A stretch of 19,192 nucleotides of DNA from Opitutaceae bacterium (GCA_023269455.1 JAHFTG010000008.1:1-19192); one strand, 5' to 3'; shown: positions 8,809 to 16,147, numbered from the stretch's first letter. The notes: generated from the sequence alone by a model not told the origin. Translations and numbers: made by a program.

Positions 8809-9480
8809 TCAAAACAGGCTGCCCTGTCGCAACGCGTCGCGCTTATCCCCATCAAGCGTGCTCATCGCAAGCAGCCAGGCGAGTGATTGCCCCGCAATCG
8901 CCGGTTCCACCGCCAGCCGCCGCAGCAAAAGCGCGCCCGCCAGCGCATCGTAGAGCGCCGCGTGATACCGCCGCCGCTCCACCGGACAATACCGCTCCGC
9001 CAGCGCATCCAGCTCCGCCTGCAACGCGAACGCCGCGACCAAGTCCCCCAGCTTTGCCGAGGCGAGCGACGGATAAAGCTGCGGATAAAGCCGCCCCGTA
9101 TCGATCCACGGCCCCCATTCCGTCAACGCCCCGCCTGCCCGCGCGAAATCCGGCGACGTGCGCGGGTAAGGCCACGCCGATTTGATGAGCGTGTTTTCCG
9201 CGCTGGCAAAATGCGCCGCCAGCGGCCCCGTCTCCCGCCACCGTGCGAACCGCTCGAAGTCGTCGCCAAACGGCGCCTGCGCCGCCACCGAAGCCGCGTC
9301 CAACCCGTGCAATGCCGCGTCCTCGCTCCGCACCCGCCCGGTGGCGCGGCAGAGGCGTGTATGCGTTTCCAGAATCTCCGCCCCGCGCATCGTCACGACC
9401 CCGTATTCGAGAATGCCGGACGCGACACTCCCCTCGAAATCCACGAAATGAATGATCTGGTCGGTCCAAGCGTTGGCCAC
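8809..9480 (-). CDS. 3'-5' exonuclease-like protein (DnaQ/DEDDh fold), altered ExoII motif
   Basis: A 223-residue protein with an RNase H-like exonuclease layout. ExoI is VDFEGS (Asp14, Glu16). ExoIII is HAALYDALAGALLL (His173, Asp178). PWIDTGRLYP and the helix SAKLGDLVAAFAL match the middle of DnaQ-type enzymes. At the expected ExoII site, usually HNxxFD, the sequence is ENTLIK (95-100), so Lys100 stands where the metal-binding Asp is expected. Catalysis may therefore be lost or changed, or another Asp may substitute. The GTG at 9480 is the only plausible start close to the first strand, and it lies inside the inverted repeat at 9477-9561. The frame continues open upstream, antisense to the hisN-like gene, but that part is a shadow. 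No neighbour indicates its substrate. Confidence 0.78.
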   Translation of the reverse strand: MANAWTDQIIHFVDFEGSVASGILEYGVVTMRGAEILETHTRLCRATGRVRSEDAALHGLDAASVAAQAPFGDDFERFARWRETGPLAAHFASAENTLIKSAWPYPRTSPDFARAGGALTEWGPWIDTGRLYPQLYPSLASAKLGDLVAAFALQAELDALAERYCPVERRRYHAALYDALAGALLLRRLAVEPAIAGQSLAWLLAMSTLDGDKRDALRQGSLF

Positions 9481-9561
9481 GGAACACACCGAACACACGG
9501 AATGAACGGAGTCGAAACCTAGTTCTTCGTAATTTTTCCGTGTGTTCCCCGTGTTCCGTGG
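9477..9561. repeat. Intergenic inverted repeat, CACGGAACA type
   Basis: The left arm 9477-9502 and right arm 9536-9561 are 26 nt each and match at 23 positions when one is reverse-complemented. The loop is 33 nt. Each arm repeats a short GGAACAC-like unit (CGGAACACAC, CGAACACACGG). The element fills nearly the whole space between two divergent genes and contains the GTG start of the minus-strand exonuclease gene. Its right end is 15 bases from the GTG of the plus-strand phosphatase. Confidence 0.85.
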
Positions 9562-9576
9562 GCAACACTGCCGGCC

Positions 9577-10341
9577 GTGGACCTCACGCCCTACCGCACG
9601 TTCCTGACCGAGCTCGCCCAAAAAAGCGGCGACTTCCTCCTGCCCCATTTCGCGAACCCGGCCCTCGCGGTCGAAACGAAATCCGACGACTCCCCCGTCA
9701 CCGCCGCCGACCGCGGCGCGGAACAACTCATGCGCGACCTCATCGCCGCACGTTTCCCCGACCACGGCGTGATCGGCGAGGAGTTTCCCGACACCCGCCC
9801 CGACGCCGAATTCGTGTGGGTGCTCGACCCGATCGACGGCACCAAATCCTTCATCACCGGCGTCCCGCTCTGGGGCACGCTCATCGCCCTCCTCCATCGC
9901 GGGCAGCCCCTGCTCGGCGCGATCCACCAACCTGTGTTGCGCGAACTCATGATCGGCGACGGCACCACCACCACGCTCAACGGCCGCGCCGTGCTCATCC
10001 GCCCCTGCGCGACCGTCGAAGCCGCCACTTTTCTGACGAGCGATCCGCACAATCCCGCCAAATATCAAAACGGCGCCGCCTACGCCGCGTTCTCCGCCCG
10101 CGCCCGTCTCGTGCGCACATGGGGCGATTGCTACGGGTATCTGCTGCTCGCGAGCGGCAAGGCCGACCTCATGTGCGACCCCATCATGAACCCGTGGGAC
10201 ATCGCCGCCCTCGTGCCCATCGTGAGAGGCGCGGGCGGCGTCATCACCGATTGGCAAGGCGGCGAGCCGATGCGCGGCCAATCCATCGTCGCCGCCAGCC
10301 CGGCGCTGCACGCCCAGGCGCTCGCCGCGTTAAACGCCTGA
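9577..10341 (+). CDS. hisN: Inositol-monophosphatase-family phosphatase, probably histidinol-phosphatase (HisN type)
   Basis: A 254-residue metal-dependent phosphatase. It has the complete IMPase signature: DSPVTAADRGAE (38-49), HGVIGEEF (63-70, metal ligands Glu68/Glu69), WVLDPIDGTKSFITG (81-95, Asp84 and Asp87) and NPWDIAAL (205-212, Asp208). The combination SPVTAADRGAEQLMRDLIAARFPDHGVIGEEF and DGTKSFITGVPLWGTLIALL is typical of HisN histidinol-phosphatases rather than SuhB or CysQ. That assignment is from pattern memory, and no other his gene is nearby. In histidine synthesis HisN converts L-histidinol phosphate to histidinol. The start is GTG at 9577, because no ATG precedes the first conserved helix. 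The gene is divergent from the exonuclease and convergent with a DUF2059 gene, with only 5 bases between stops. Confidence 0.85.
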   Translation: MDLTPYRTFLTELAQKSGDFLLPHFANPALAVETKSDDSPVTAADRGAEQLMRDLIAARFPDHGVIGEEFPDTRPDAEFVWVLDPIDGTKSFITGVPLWGTLIALLHRGQPLLGAIHQPVLRELMIGDGTTTTLNGRAVLIRPCATVEAATFLTSDPHNPAKYQNGAAYAAFSARARLVRTWGDCYGYLLLASGKADLMCDPIMNPWDIAALVPIVRGAGGVITDWQGGEPMRGQSIVAASPALHAQALAALNA

Positions 10342-10349
10342 AGCGTTTA
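10331..10349. terminator. Hairpin spanning two convergent stop codons
   Basis: TAAACGC (10331-10337) pairs perfectly with GCGTTTA (10343-10349) around a 5-nt loop. The loop holds the TGA of hisN, and the right arm holds the TAA of the minus-strand DUF2059 gene. It may act in both directions, but neither side has a T tract beyond the stem. Confidence 0.4.
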
Positions 10350-11174
10350 TCCGCCGGTCTTGGCGTCGGCCCCCTGCGCCTTGGCGAATTCGGCGGCGGC
10401 TTTCTGCGTCCGCCCCATCACCTCGCCCATCCACGGGCCCACCGTTTTTTGCATCTGGATGTTGAGCTGCGCCTGCTTCGCCTTCACGGATGCCCCGGCG
10501 GGCGTCGCGTAGAAATCCTTCAGCGCCGCCGGCTCCTCGCCATCCTTGGTCCGCCCGCCCGGCCCCATCTTGTCGAGCGCGGCCTGCCCGGCGTCCGAAG
10601 CATAAAAATCCGTCTGCGCCTTCAGCTCCTCCTGCGTGTAAACCTCGCCCATCGCCTCGGCCATCTTGGACTCGAATTGCGCCGGATCAAAAATCCCCGC
10701 GATCTTCTTTTGAAACTCCGCGAGCTGCTCGGGCGTCGGATTCGCGAGGCCGTTGCGGACAAGCAACTGCTTGAACATGCGATCCATGTTTTTCGCGAAG
10801 CCCTTGCTCATGCGCTCATCAAGCTTCATCGCCTTCAACAACGCCGCCGCATCGGCCTGGCTGCCCTTGTGATACACGCCGACCACGCTCTCGCTCAGAT
10901 GCAGGATTTCTTCGCGACCGTCCTTCGCCAACACCAGCGTGTCATCGGCCGCGCGATACTCCTTCAGTTTCCAGCCGCCGACGGTCTCGCCGACCGTGGC
11001 CCATCCCGTCTGTTCGGTTGAGGGAATGAACAGTCCGAACCGTTTGCCCGAGCCATCCGCCAGCACACCGCGCAGTTCGGGCGTTTTTTCGGCGGCGACG
11101 ACATCATCGGCGCGCACCGGCACCGAGACGGCGCCGAACACCAGCAGGAAATAAATCAATCGAATGGTTTTCAT
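10347..11174 (-). CDS. Exported DUF2059-like protein, paralogue A
   Basis: A 275-residue protein with a Sec signal peptide (cleavage about Ala22-Asp23, VRA-DD). Residues 32-100 form an N-terminal module shared with the next gene upstream (ELRGVLADGSGKRFGLFIP; GWKLKEYRAADDTLVLAKDGRE). The C-terminal half is helical and Met/Lys/Gln-rich, with the EELKAQTDFYASDAGQAALDKM pattern of DUF2059. The DFYxxxAG segment occurs twice here (TDFYASDAG and KDFYATPAG) but once in the paralogue, so it was probably duplicated within the gene. The family is periplasmic or cell-surface with no settled function. It lies 27 bases after paralogue B and is probably cotranscribed with it. The ATG at 11174 gives the signal peptide; no Shine-Dalgarno sequence is visible. 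Confidence 0.75.
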   Translation of the reverse strand: MKTIRLIYFLLVFGAVSVPVRADDVVAAEKTPELRGVLADGSGKRFGLFIPSTEQTGWATVGETVGGWKLKEYRAADDTLVLAKDGREEILHLSESVVGVYHKGSQADAAALLKAMKLDERMSKGFAKNMDRMFKQLLVRNGLANPTPEQLAEFQKKIAGIFDPAQFESKMAEAMGEVYTQEELKAQTDFYASDAGQAALDKMGPGGRTKDGEEPAALKDFYATPAGASVKAKQAQLNIQMQKTVGPWMGEVMGRTQKAAAEFAKAQGADAKTGG

Positions 11175-11201
11175 ATAAAAAACTGCGGTGAAGACCGAGA
11201 C

Positions 11202-11978
11202 TCAGGGAGTGGCCGCCGGTGCGGGAACCGCGGGTGCGGCCGGAGCGGCGGCGGCTTTTTTGGCGGCCTGCTCCTTGGCGAAATCGACGGAGAGCTGCTG
11301 GATCTTCGGCATCGCGGCCATCATGCGCGGCATGATGATCTCCATCGTTTTTTGCTGAATCTCGGGCTGCTTGTCTATCATGGCCACGCCCGCAGGCGTC
11401 CCGTAAAAATCCGCCAGCCCCTGAAGTTCACTCTTGGTAAAAACCTCGCTGTAGATGCGTGCGAAATCGCCCTTCATCTGGTCCGGGTTCATCGTGGCAT
11501 ACAGCGCGTCCATCACCTTGGCCTGATGAGCGGCGAAATCCGCCTCATCGATGCCTTTGATGTTTCCCATCATCTTCTTCGTCATCGCGGCCATGCTCAG
11601 CTTTTGCTGCGCGAGCATCTTGCCGATCATCTCCTCGAATTTCATCTTGTTGAGCACCGCCTCGGCATCGTCGAGCGTGGCCTTCTCCGCAGATACGCCG
11701 ACCGCGCCCGATGCCAGTTTCAGCACGACGTCACGGCCATCCTTGCTGAGCACGAGAACATCCTCATCCGCACGATAAGCGGAGAGTTTCCAACCGGCAA
11801 AATTGCCGCCCACCGCGACCCACGCCGTCTGGCCGTCGCCCGGCACGGCCAACGCAAACCGGCGATCCGCACCGGTGGCCAGCATGCCGCGCAATTCAGG
11901 CACCGCCGGCTCCGCCGCACGCAGCGTCGCGGAGCAAAGCAGGCCCGCCAACACAAGGAACCGAAGCAAGGTATTCAT
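11202..11978 (-). CDS. Exported DUF2059-like protein, paralogue B
   Basis: A 258-residue protein with a Sec signal peptide (MNTLLRFLVLAGLLCSATLRA, cleavage about residue 22). Its N-terminal module (ELRGMLATGADRRFALAVP; GWKLSAYRADEDVLVLSKDGRD) aligns directly with paralogue A. The DUF2059-like C-terminal part contains KSELQGLADFYGTPAGVAMIDKQPEIQQK once. The last 25 residues are an Ala/Pro-rich, low-complexity tail (AAKKAAAAPAAPAVPAP), probably flexible. It is the first gene of a two-gene minus-strand unit and is divergent from the SHD1 pair, with about 160 bases between start codons. I see no clear promoter in that spacer. The function is unknown. The pair probably acts in the periplasm or outer envelope. 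Confidence 0.75.
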   Translation of the reverse strand: MNTLLRFLVLAGLLCSATLRAAEPAVPELRGMLATGADRRFALAVPGDGQTAWVAVGGNFAGWKLSAYRADEDVLVLSKDGRDVVLKLASGAVGVSAEKATLDDAEAVLNKMKFEEMIGKMLAQQKLSMAAMTKKMMGNIKGIDEADFAAHQAKVMDALYATMNPDQMKGDFARIYSEVFTKSELQGLADFYGTPAGVAMIDKQPEIQQKTMEIIMPRMMAAMPKIQQLSVDFAKEQAAKKAAAAPAAPAVPAPAATP

Positions 11979-12139
11979 AGGGATAAGTGAAACCGACGCA
12001 TTGCACCGGACCGGCAGACGCGCCGACCGATCACCCCTTCAACGCAGCCGATTCGGCCTGCCGATACAAGTTCTCCCTCGTGCGTCCGCAACAATCTTGC
12101 CTTAATGCGCTTGTTTCGGCTTCGCTGGGATACCCTCGC

Positions 12140-12907
12140 ATGAGCTCATTATTTGCCCGCCCCTTTATCGCAAAAGTCATTGTCCTCACCTCCCTTTGCC
12201 TGGGGCTTGGGGCTTCGGGCCTGCGTGCGGAGATTCGCACCTTGACCGACAGGCAAGGCCGCAGCCTCAAAGCTGAAGTCGTCTCAGTGGAAGACGACAA
12301 GGTCACCATCCGCCGCGAAGACGGCCAGACCTTCACCCTCTCCCTCGCCACCCTGAGCGACGACGACCAGCAATCCCTCAAGGATTGGGCTACCCAACAA
12401 GCCGCCAAGCCCAAGACCCTGCCGCCCGGTGCGATCACCGTAACGCTCAGCCGGGCGATTTTCGAAACCAAGAAAAGCACCGTGGACGTCAAGCTGACCA
12501 CGGGCGAGACCGTGAAAAACGGCCGTTCGTTGACCGAAGATAAATGGGGTTACGCCGTAAACCTGACCAACCGCACCCCGCAGCCTATCGACAACCTCAG
12601 GGCGGAATACCGGCTCTTCGCGACCGTCGATGACATCCAGGTAAAGGCGACCGTCAAACAGGGCCTGAAGAAGAAGGAATACGCCTCGCAGATCCCGGCC
12701 ATCAAGGAATTCAGCCAGGTCGCCTTCCGCACGGAAACGATCTCCGCAATCAAGACCCATTATAACGGCAACATCGTGGCCGCAAAAAGCGGCGAGAGCA
12801 GCAGTCGCGAGACGCTCAGCGGCATTTGGATCCGCATCTATCAAGGCGAGGATCTCGTTTACGAAACGGCCATGCCGGACAGCCTGCGCACCACCGAGAA
12901 ATGGTAA
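12140..12907 (+). CDS. Exported protein with an SHD1 domain, paralogue A
   Basis: A 255-residue protein with a signal peptide (cleavage about Ala30-Glu31, LRA-EI). Residues 31-83 form an SLA1-homology-domain-1-like module (RTLTDRQGRSLKAEVVSVEDDKVTIRREDGQTF, then SLATLSDDDQQSLKDWA), common in secreted proteins of Planctomycetes and Verrucomicrobia. The rest (about 100-255) has alternating strands with no family I recognise (KWGYAVNLTNRTPQPIDNLRAEYRLF; SGIWIRIYQGEDLVYETAMPDSLRTTEKW). It may be a beta-sandwich. The frame is open to 11987, but the signal peptide fixes the ATG at 12140. Paralogue B follows 23 bases after the stop and is colinear with it. SHD1 is usually read as a protein-interaction or matrix-associated module. 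The function here is unknown. Confidence 0.75.
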   Translation: MSSLFARPFIAKVIVLTSLCLGLGASGLRAEIRTLTDRQGRSLKAEVVSVEDDKVTIRREDGQTFTLSLATLSDDDQQSLKDWATQQAAKPKTLPPGAITVTLSRAIFETKKSTVDVKLTTGETVKNGRSLTEDKWGYAVNLTNRTPQPIDNLRAEYRLFATVDDIQVKATVKQGLKKKEYASQIPAIKEFSQVAFRTETISAIKTHYNGNIVAAKSGESSSRETLSGIWIRIYQGEDLVYETAMPDSLRTTEKW

Positions 12908-12930
12908 ACCTTCGGCCAGACCATCCGCCC

Positions 12931-13668
12931 ATGCGCCCTGCCGCCTCCCCGCGTTTTCTTGCCGGCTTGGTTATTGGCATGGGCCTTTATCTGGGGGCGG
13001 GCGCGTTGGACGTTCATGCGGAGATGCGCACGTTGACCGACAAACAGGGGCGCAGCCTCAAGGCCGAAGTCGTGTCCGTGGCGGACGATAAGGTCACCAT
13101 CCGCCGCGAAGACGGCCAGACCTTCATCCTCTCCCTCGCCAGCCTGAGCGACGACGACCAGCAATTCCTCAAGGATTGGGCCAAAGCCCAGGCGGCTCTC
13201 ATTCCGGCGGGTGGCGTCGAACTGCAAATCAGCCGGGGGAAATTCGACACCAAGAAAAGTGATGAAGTGGGCATGGTTATATCCCACGAGCAGTGGGGCT
13301 ACACCGCCACGCTGTTTAACCACACCAACAAACCGCTGACCGGTGCGCGGGTGGATTACATCCTTTTTGTAAAAACCGATTCGGAGCCCGGCAAGGATTC
13401 GACCGTCGCACCGCTCAAACAAAAACCCGGCTCCAAAATGATCGATGTCATTGCCGGTCGCGACCGTGTCATCTTCCGGACGGATTCGATCACGTTGCAA
13501 AAACAGCAGCTCAAGCCCGGCTATATCTGGAGCAAGACCCGCAACAGCGAACCGATCAAAGACACCCTTTATGGCGTGTGGCTGCGCGTTTACGTCGGCG
13601 ATCAGTTGGTTGAAGAAATCTGCAATCCCGCAAGCCTCTCGACGACCGAAAAGTGGACCGCCCGATAA
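12931..13668 (+). CDS. Exported protein with an SHD1 domain, paralogue B
   Basis: A 245-residue paralogue of the preceding gene, with a signal peptide cleaved at the same residue (HA-EM, about 30/31). The SHD1-like module at 31-83 is nearly identical to paralogue A at DNA level. Bases 13084-13180 and 12293-12389 differ at 4 of 97 positions. The remainder is much more divergent but keeps order (QWGYTATLFNHTNKPLTGARVDYILF; YGVWLRVYVGDQLVEEICNPASLSTTEKW). This suggests gene conversion or strong constraint on the SHD1 part. An ATG at 12901 would overlap the upstream stop and add ten residues before the signal peptide, so the ATG at 12931 is preferred. It is probably cotranscribed with paralogue A and is convergent with queF. 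Confidence 0.75.
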   Translation: MRPAASPRFLAGLVIGMGLYLGAGALDVHAEMRTLTDKQGRSLKAEVVSVADDKVTIRREDGQTFILSLASLSDDDQQFLKDWAKAQAALIPAGGVELQISRGKFDTKKSDEVGMVISHEQWGYTATLFNHTNKPLTGARVDYILFVKTDSEPGKDSTVAPLKQKPGSKMIDVIAGRDRVIFRTDSITLQKQQLKPGYIWSKTRNSEPIKDTLYGVWLRVYVGDQLVEEICNPASLSTTEKWTAR

Positions 13669-13683
13669 GTGGACTTCCCTGGC

Positions 13684-13712
13684 GACACCGGGGAATGGAA
13701 AACCCCGGCGTC
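13684..13712. terminator. Bidirectional hairpin between the SHD1 pair and queF
   Basis: GACACCGGGG (13684-13693) pairs with CCCCGGCGTC (13703-13712), 9 of 10 positions paired, around a 9-nt loop. It lies between convergent stop codons. It has no T tract on the plus side; the loop has four A's, which are not in terminator position. Confidence 0.55.
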
Positions 13713-13720
13713 CGGCCGGC

Positions 13721-14086
13721 TCAGCGCTGTTTGGAAACCTTGGGCTTATACTCCGCCGTGATGACGGATGAGAAACCGCCGCGCGCCTTCCAATCGGCGA
13801 TGATCGTCAGCGAGCGAGGCTTGAGCGCCTTGCCGAGATCGTCGCAGATTTTATTGGTCGCAGCCTCGAAGAAAATCCCCTCGTTGCGATAGGCGTGGAA
13901 GTAGAGCTTGAGCGACTTCAGCTCCACGCAGGCCTTGTCGGCCACATAGCGCACGGTGATGGTCGCGAAATCGGGATGCCCCGTCATCGGACACACCGAG
14001 GTAAACTCATGGTGCGTGTGCGCGATGATGAAGTCGCGGTGCGGAGCGGGATTGGGAAACGTTTCGATGATTTTCGGGTCGGCCAT
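13721..14086 (-). CDS. queF: NADPH-dependent 7-cyano-7-deazaguanine reductase (preQ0 reductase), unimodular QueF
   Basis: QueF reduces the nitrile of preQ0 to preQ1 in queuosine synthesis, the only known nitrile-to-amine step of its kind. This 121-residue protein fits the short, type I (YkvM-like) form. The catalytic Cys32 is in FTSVCPMTGHPDF, Asp39 lies seven residues later, and the QueF motif ELKSLKLY is at 55-62 with Glu74 in IFFEAA. The Cys-Asp and Cys-Glu spacings (7 and 42) equal those of the Bacillus enzyme as I recall it. The product is cytosolic. No other queuosine genes are in the window. It lies downstream of rny on the same strand, separated by a 74-bp inverted repeat that fills most of the gap. 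It is convergent with the SHD1 genes. Confidence 0.96.
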   Translation of the reverse strand: MADPKIIETFPNPAPHRDFIIAHTHHEFTSVCPMTGHPDFATITVRYVADKACVELKSLKLYFHAYRNEGIFFEAATNKICDDLGKALKPRSLTIIADWKARGGFSSVITAEYKPKVSKQR

Positions 14087-14097
14087 GGGAAATTGAG

Positions 14098-14171
14098 GAC
14101 AGGATTTACAGGATGAAAACAGGATACAGAGAGCCGGTGCCAGCTATCCTGTCCATCCTGTTAATCCTGTC
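14098..14171. repeat. Intergenic inverted repeat, ACAGGAT type
   Basis: The left arm 14098-14126 (29 nt) and right arm 14145-14171 (27 nt) are reverse complements apart from a 2-nt insertion and about two substitutions. Each arm contains ACAGGAT or its near copy three times, at 9-11 nt spacing. The loop is 18 nt. The element fills the gap between rny and queF, ending 5 bases from the rny stop codon. Confidence 0.88.
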
Positions 14172-14176
14172 AAAAA

Positions 14177-15724
14177 TCAGGTCGCCGTCTCCGTAAAACG
14201 CGCCTCCCGGATCACCGTGATCTTGATCGTGCTCGGGTATTGCAGCTCCGCCTCGATGCGCTGGCGGAGCTCTTTCGCGATCTCGTGCGCCTGATCATCC
14301 GTCACCTTCTGCGGGTTGACCACCACGCGCACTTCGCGGCCCGCTTGAATCGCATACGCTTGCTGAACACCCGCGACCGACATCGCGAGTTTTTCCAAGT
14401 TATCAAGCCGCTGGATGTAGCCGGTCATCGACTCGGCGCGCGCGCCCGGGCGAACGGCGGAAACCGTGTCGGCGAGAATCACGAGGCCCGCGTAAACCGT
14501 CTCGGGCTTCACCTCTTCGTGGTGGGCGGCCACGGCGTTGACCACGATCGGAGTCTCGCCATGACGCTTTATGAAGCTCGCGCCGATGGTCGCATGACTG
14601 CCCTCGTAGTCACCCTCGATGCCCTTGCCGATGTCGTGCAGCAGGCCGGCGCGTTTCGCGAGATTCGGATCCAGGCCCGTCTCGCTCGCGATCATCGAGC
14701 AGAGGAAGCCCACCTCGATGGAGTGATCGAGCGCGTTCTGCGTGTAGGAAAACCGATACTTCAGGCGGCCGAGCATCTTGATGATCTCGGGATGCAGGCC
14801 GTTGATGCCCAGTTTCTGCACGGCGTCCTCGCCGGATTGCTGGACGTTAAGCTCAACGTCTTCCCTGGCCCGCGCGTAGAATTCCTCGATGGACGCCGGG
14901 TGAATGCGACCGTCTTTGACGAGGCCTTCGAGCGTGATGCGGGCGATCTCGCGGCGCACCGGATCGAACGACGAGATCAGCACCATCTGCGGCGACTCGT
15001 CGATGAGCAGGGTGACGCCCGTGGTGGCCTCGAAGGATTTGATATTGCGCCCTTCGCGGCCGATGATGCGGCCCTTCATCTCCTCGCTGGGGAGCTGCAC
15101 GATGGTCGCGGTGATGTCGTTGTTGGGCTTCGAGGCGAGGCGCTGCATCGCGGTGATGAGGATGCGTTTGGCCTCGTTGTTCAGATCCTGCTCGGAACGG
15201 TCGAGAATCTGATGGCGCATCGAACGCAACTCATCCTGGCACTCCAGCTGCACCTCTTCGCGCAGGGCGCGTTTGATTTCCTCCGCATCCATTTGCGAAA
15301 CGCCCTCCAACCGCTTGCGGAGCGATTTGGACAACGTGCGGATCGCGTCGCGCGCCTGCGTGATCGCCGAGTTTTCCCGGGCGAGGCGCTCGCTCTTCTG
15401 CTCCAGTTGATAATCCAAAAGCGCGAGCGATTCCTCGTGGGAGCGGATCTCGCGCAACTTGACCTCGCTCTCGATGTCGCGGCGGTCGAACTCGCGGTTG
15501 ATTTCCGCCCGGCGGGCGGCGACCTCCTCGTCGGTTTTTTGCTTCAGCTCCTGCGCGGCGACGGTGGCTTCGCGCTTGGCGACTTCGAGCAATTCACCGG
15601 CACGCTCCTCGGCGGCGCTGCGTGTGTGCTTCGTCAGCAACCACACCGCCATGAACCCCGCGCTCGCTCCGATGGCGATGGCCGCCGCCAACGTCCACCC
15701 CGTCGGGGCGCCTGCGGCCAGCAT
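14177..15724 (-). CDS. rny: Ribonuclease Y
   Basis: RNase Y is a membrane-anchored endoribonuclease that starts mRNA decay. This 515-residue protein has the full family order: N-terminal membrane helix (about 11-30), long coiled coil (about 35-180), KH domain with GRIIGREGRNIKSFE (218-232), and HD domain with catalytic LLHDIGKGIEG (His363, Asp364) and ILADTVSAVRPGARAE (Asp419). The C-terminal region ends in IKITVIREAR, typical of the family. Length is normal, about 520. The frame is open to 15787, but those extra 21 residues precede the membrane anchor and start with TTG, so the ATG at 15724 is preferred; a GTG immediately before it is possible. The same window also encodes an RNase E/G, so this organism may use both decay initiators. 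It is divergent from rodA. Confidence 0.97.
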   Translation of the reverse strand: MLAAGAPTGWTLAAAIAIGASAGFMAVWLLTKHTRSAAEERAGELLEVAKREATVAAQELKQKTDEEVAARRAEINREFDRRDIESEVKLREIRSHEESLALLDYQLEQKSERLARENSAITQARDAIRTLSKSLRKRLEGVSQMDAEEIKRALREEVQLECQDELRSMRHQILDRSEQDLNNEAKRILITAMQRLASKPNNDITATIVQLPSEEMKGRIIGREGRNIKSFEATTGVTLLIDESPQMVLISSFDPVRREIARITLEGLVKDGRIHPASIEEFYARAREDVELNVQQSGEDAVQKLGINGLHPEIIKMLGRLKYRFSYTQNALDHSIEVGFLCSMIASETGLDPNLAKRAGLLHDIGKGIEGDYEGSHATIGASFIKRHGETPIVVNAVAAHHEEVKPETVYAGLVILADTVSAVRPGARAESMTGYIQRLDNLEKLAMSVAGVQQAYAIQAGREVRVVVNPQKVTDDQAHEIAKELRQRIEAELQYPSTIKITVIREARFTETAT

Positions 15725-15893
15725 CACTGCGAAAATCTCGGAATCAGCTAAATTCAAGAGAACCGGACGATGCCCCCCACCGCCCAAAACTCAACTCCGC
15801 AATAACGCCGGCCGCGCAGGCGCCCCCCCCGCTCATCGCGACGCAGTGGCGCGACGACTCAATCCACCGCGCTCGCCGCAATCAAAGCCACGC

Positions 15894-15926
15894 CGACCAG
15901 GCGCTCGCTACAAGTTCGCCTGGTCG
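15894..15926. repeat. 10-bp perfect inverted repeat between rny and rodA
   Basis: CGACCAGGCG (15894-15903) pairs with CGCCTGGTCG (15917-15926) around a 13-nt loop. It lies 170 bases upstream of the rny start and 222 upstream of rodA. It has no T tract on either side. It could be an operator, or an RNA hairpin in a leader. Otherwise 15725-16004 shows no gene. Confidence 0.45.
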
Positions 15927-16004
15927 CAATCCCTCGACGGCGAATGGCCGTTCCGCGAGGAAGCGCCTTTCACACCCTGACGACAAGCTGACCAAAGCAG
16001 AGCG

Positions 16005-16085
16005 ACCACACGATTTCATAAAATAAGCCCAAGATCGCATGCCCCAGGGCATCCCTGTCTTGGCCATCTTGTGAAATCTTGTGGT
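16005..16085. repeat. 81-bp near-palindromic intergenic element, CACAAGAT type
   Basis: The left arm 16005-16044 and right arm 16047-16085 are inverted copies. The outer 20 nt match at 17 positions and the centre ATGCCC/GGGCAT matches perfectly, with only 2 nt at the centre. The right arm, read on the minus strand, repeats a CACAAGAT unit twice (CCACAAGATTTCACAAGAT). It lies 62 bases upstream of the rodA start. Confidence 0.75.
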
Positions 16086-16147
16086 TAAAAATTCCGACCC
16101 ACGCACGCGAAGGTTGCGCCCGCCCGCGCATCACGTTTCTTCGAACC

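Noticed and set aside
9481..9576. Promoter pair inside the 9477-9561 element
   Set aside because: No hexamers at standard spacing were convincing on either strand.
8809..10311. 500-residue minus-strand frame joining the exonuclease to a larger protein
   Set aside because: The part beyond 9480 is antisense to the hisN-like gene and reads through the inverted repeat. It has no domain and is a shadow frame of GC-rich DNA.
15875..15980. Fragment reading YKFAWSQSLDGEWPFREEAPF as a glycosidase remnant
   Set aside because: The likeness to a glycoside hydrolase family 2 start is short and could be chance. No neighbouring coding signal supports it.
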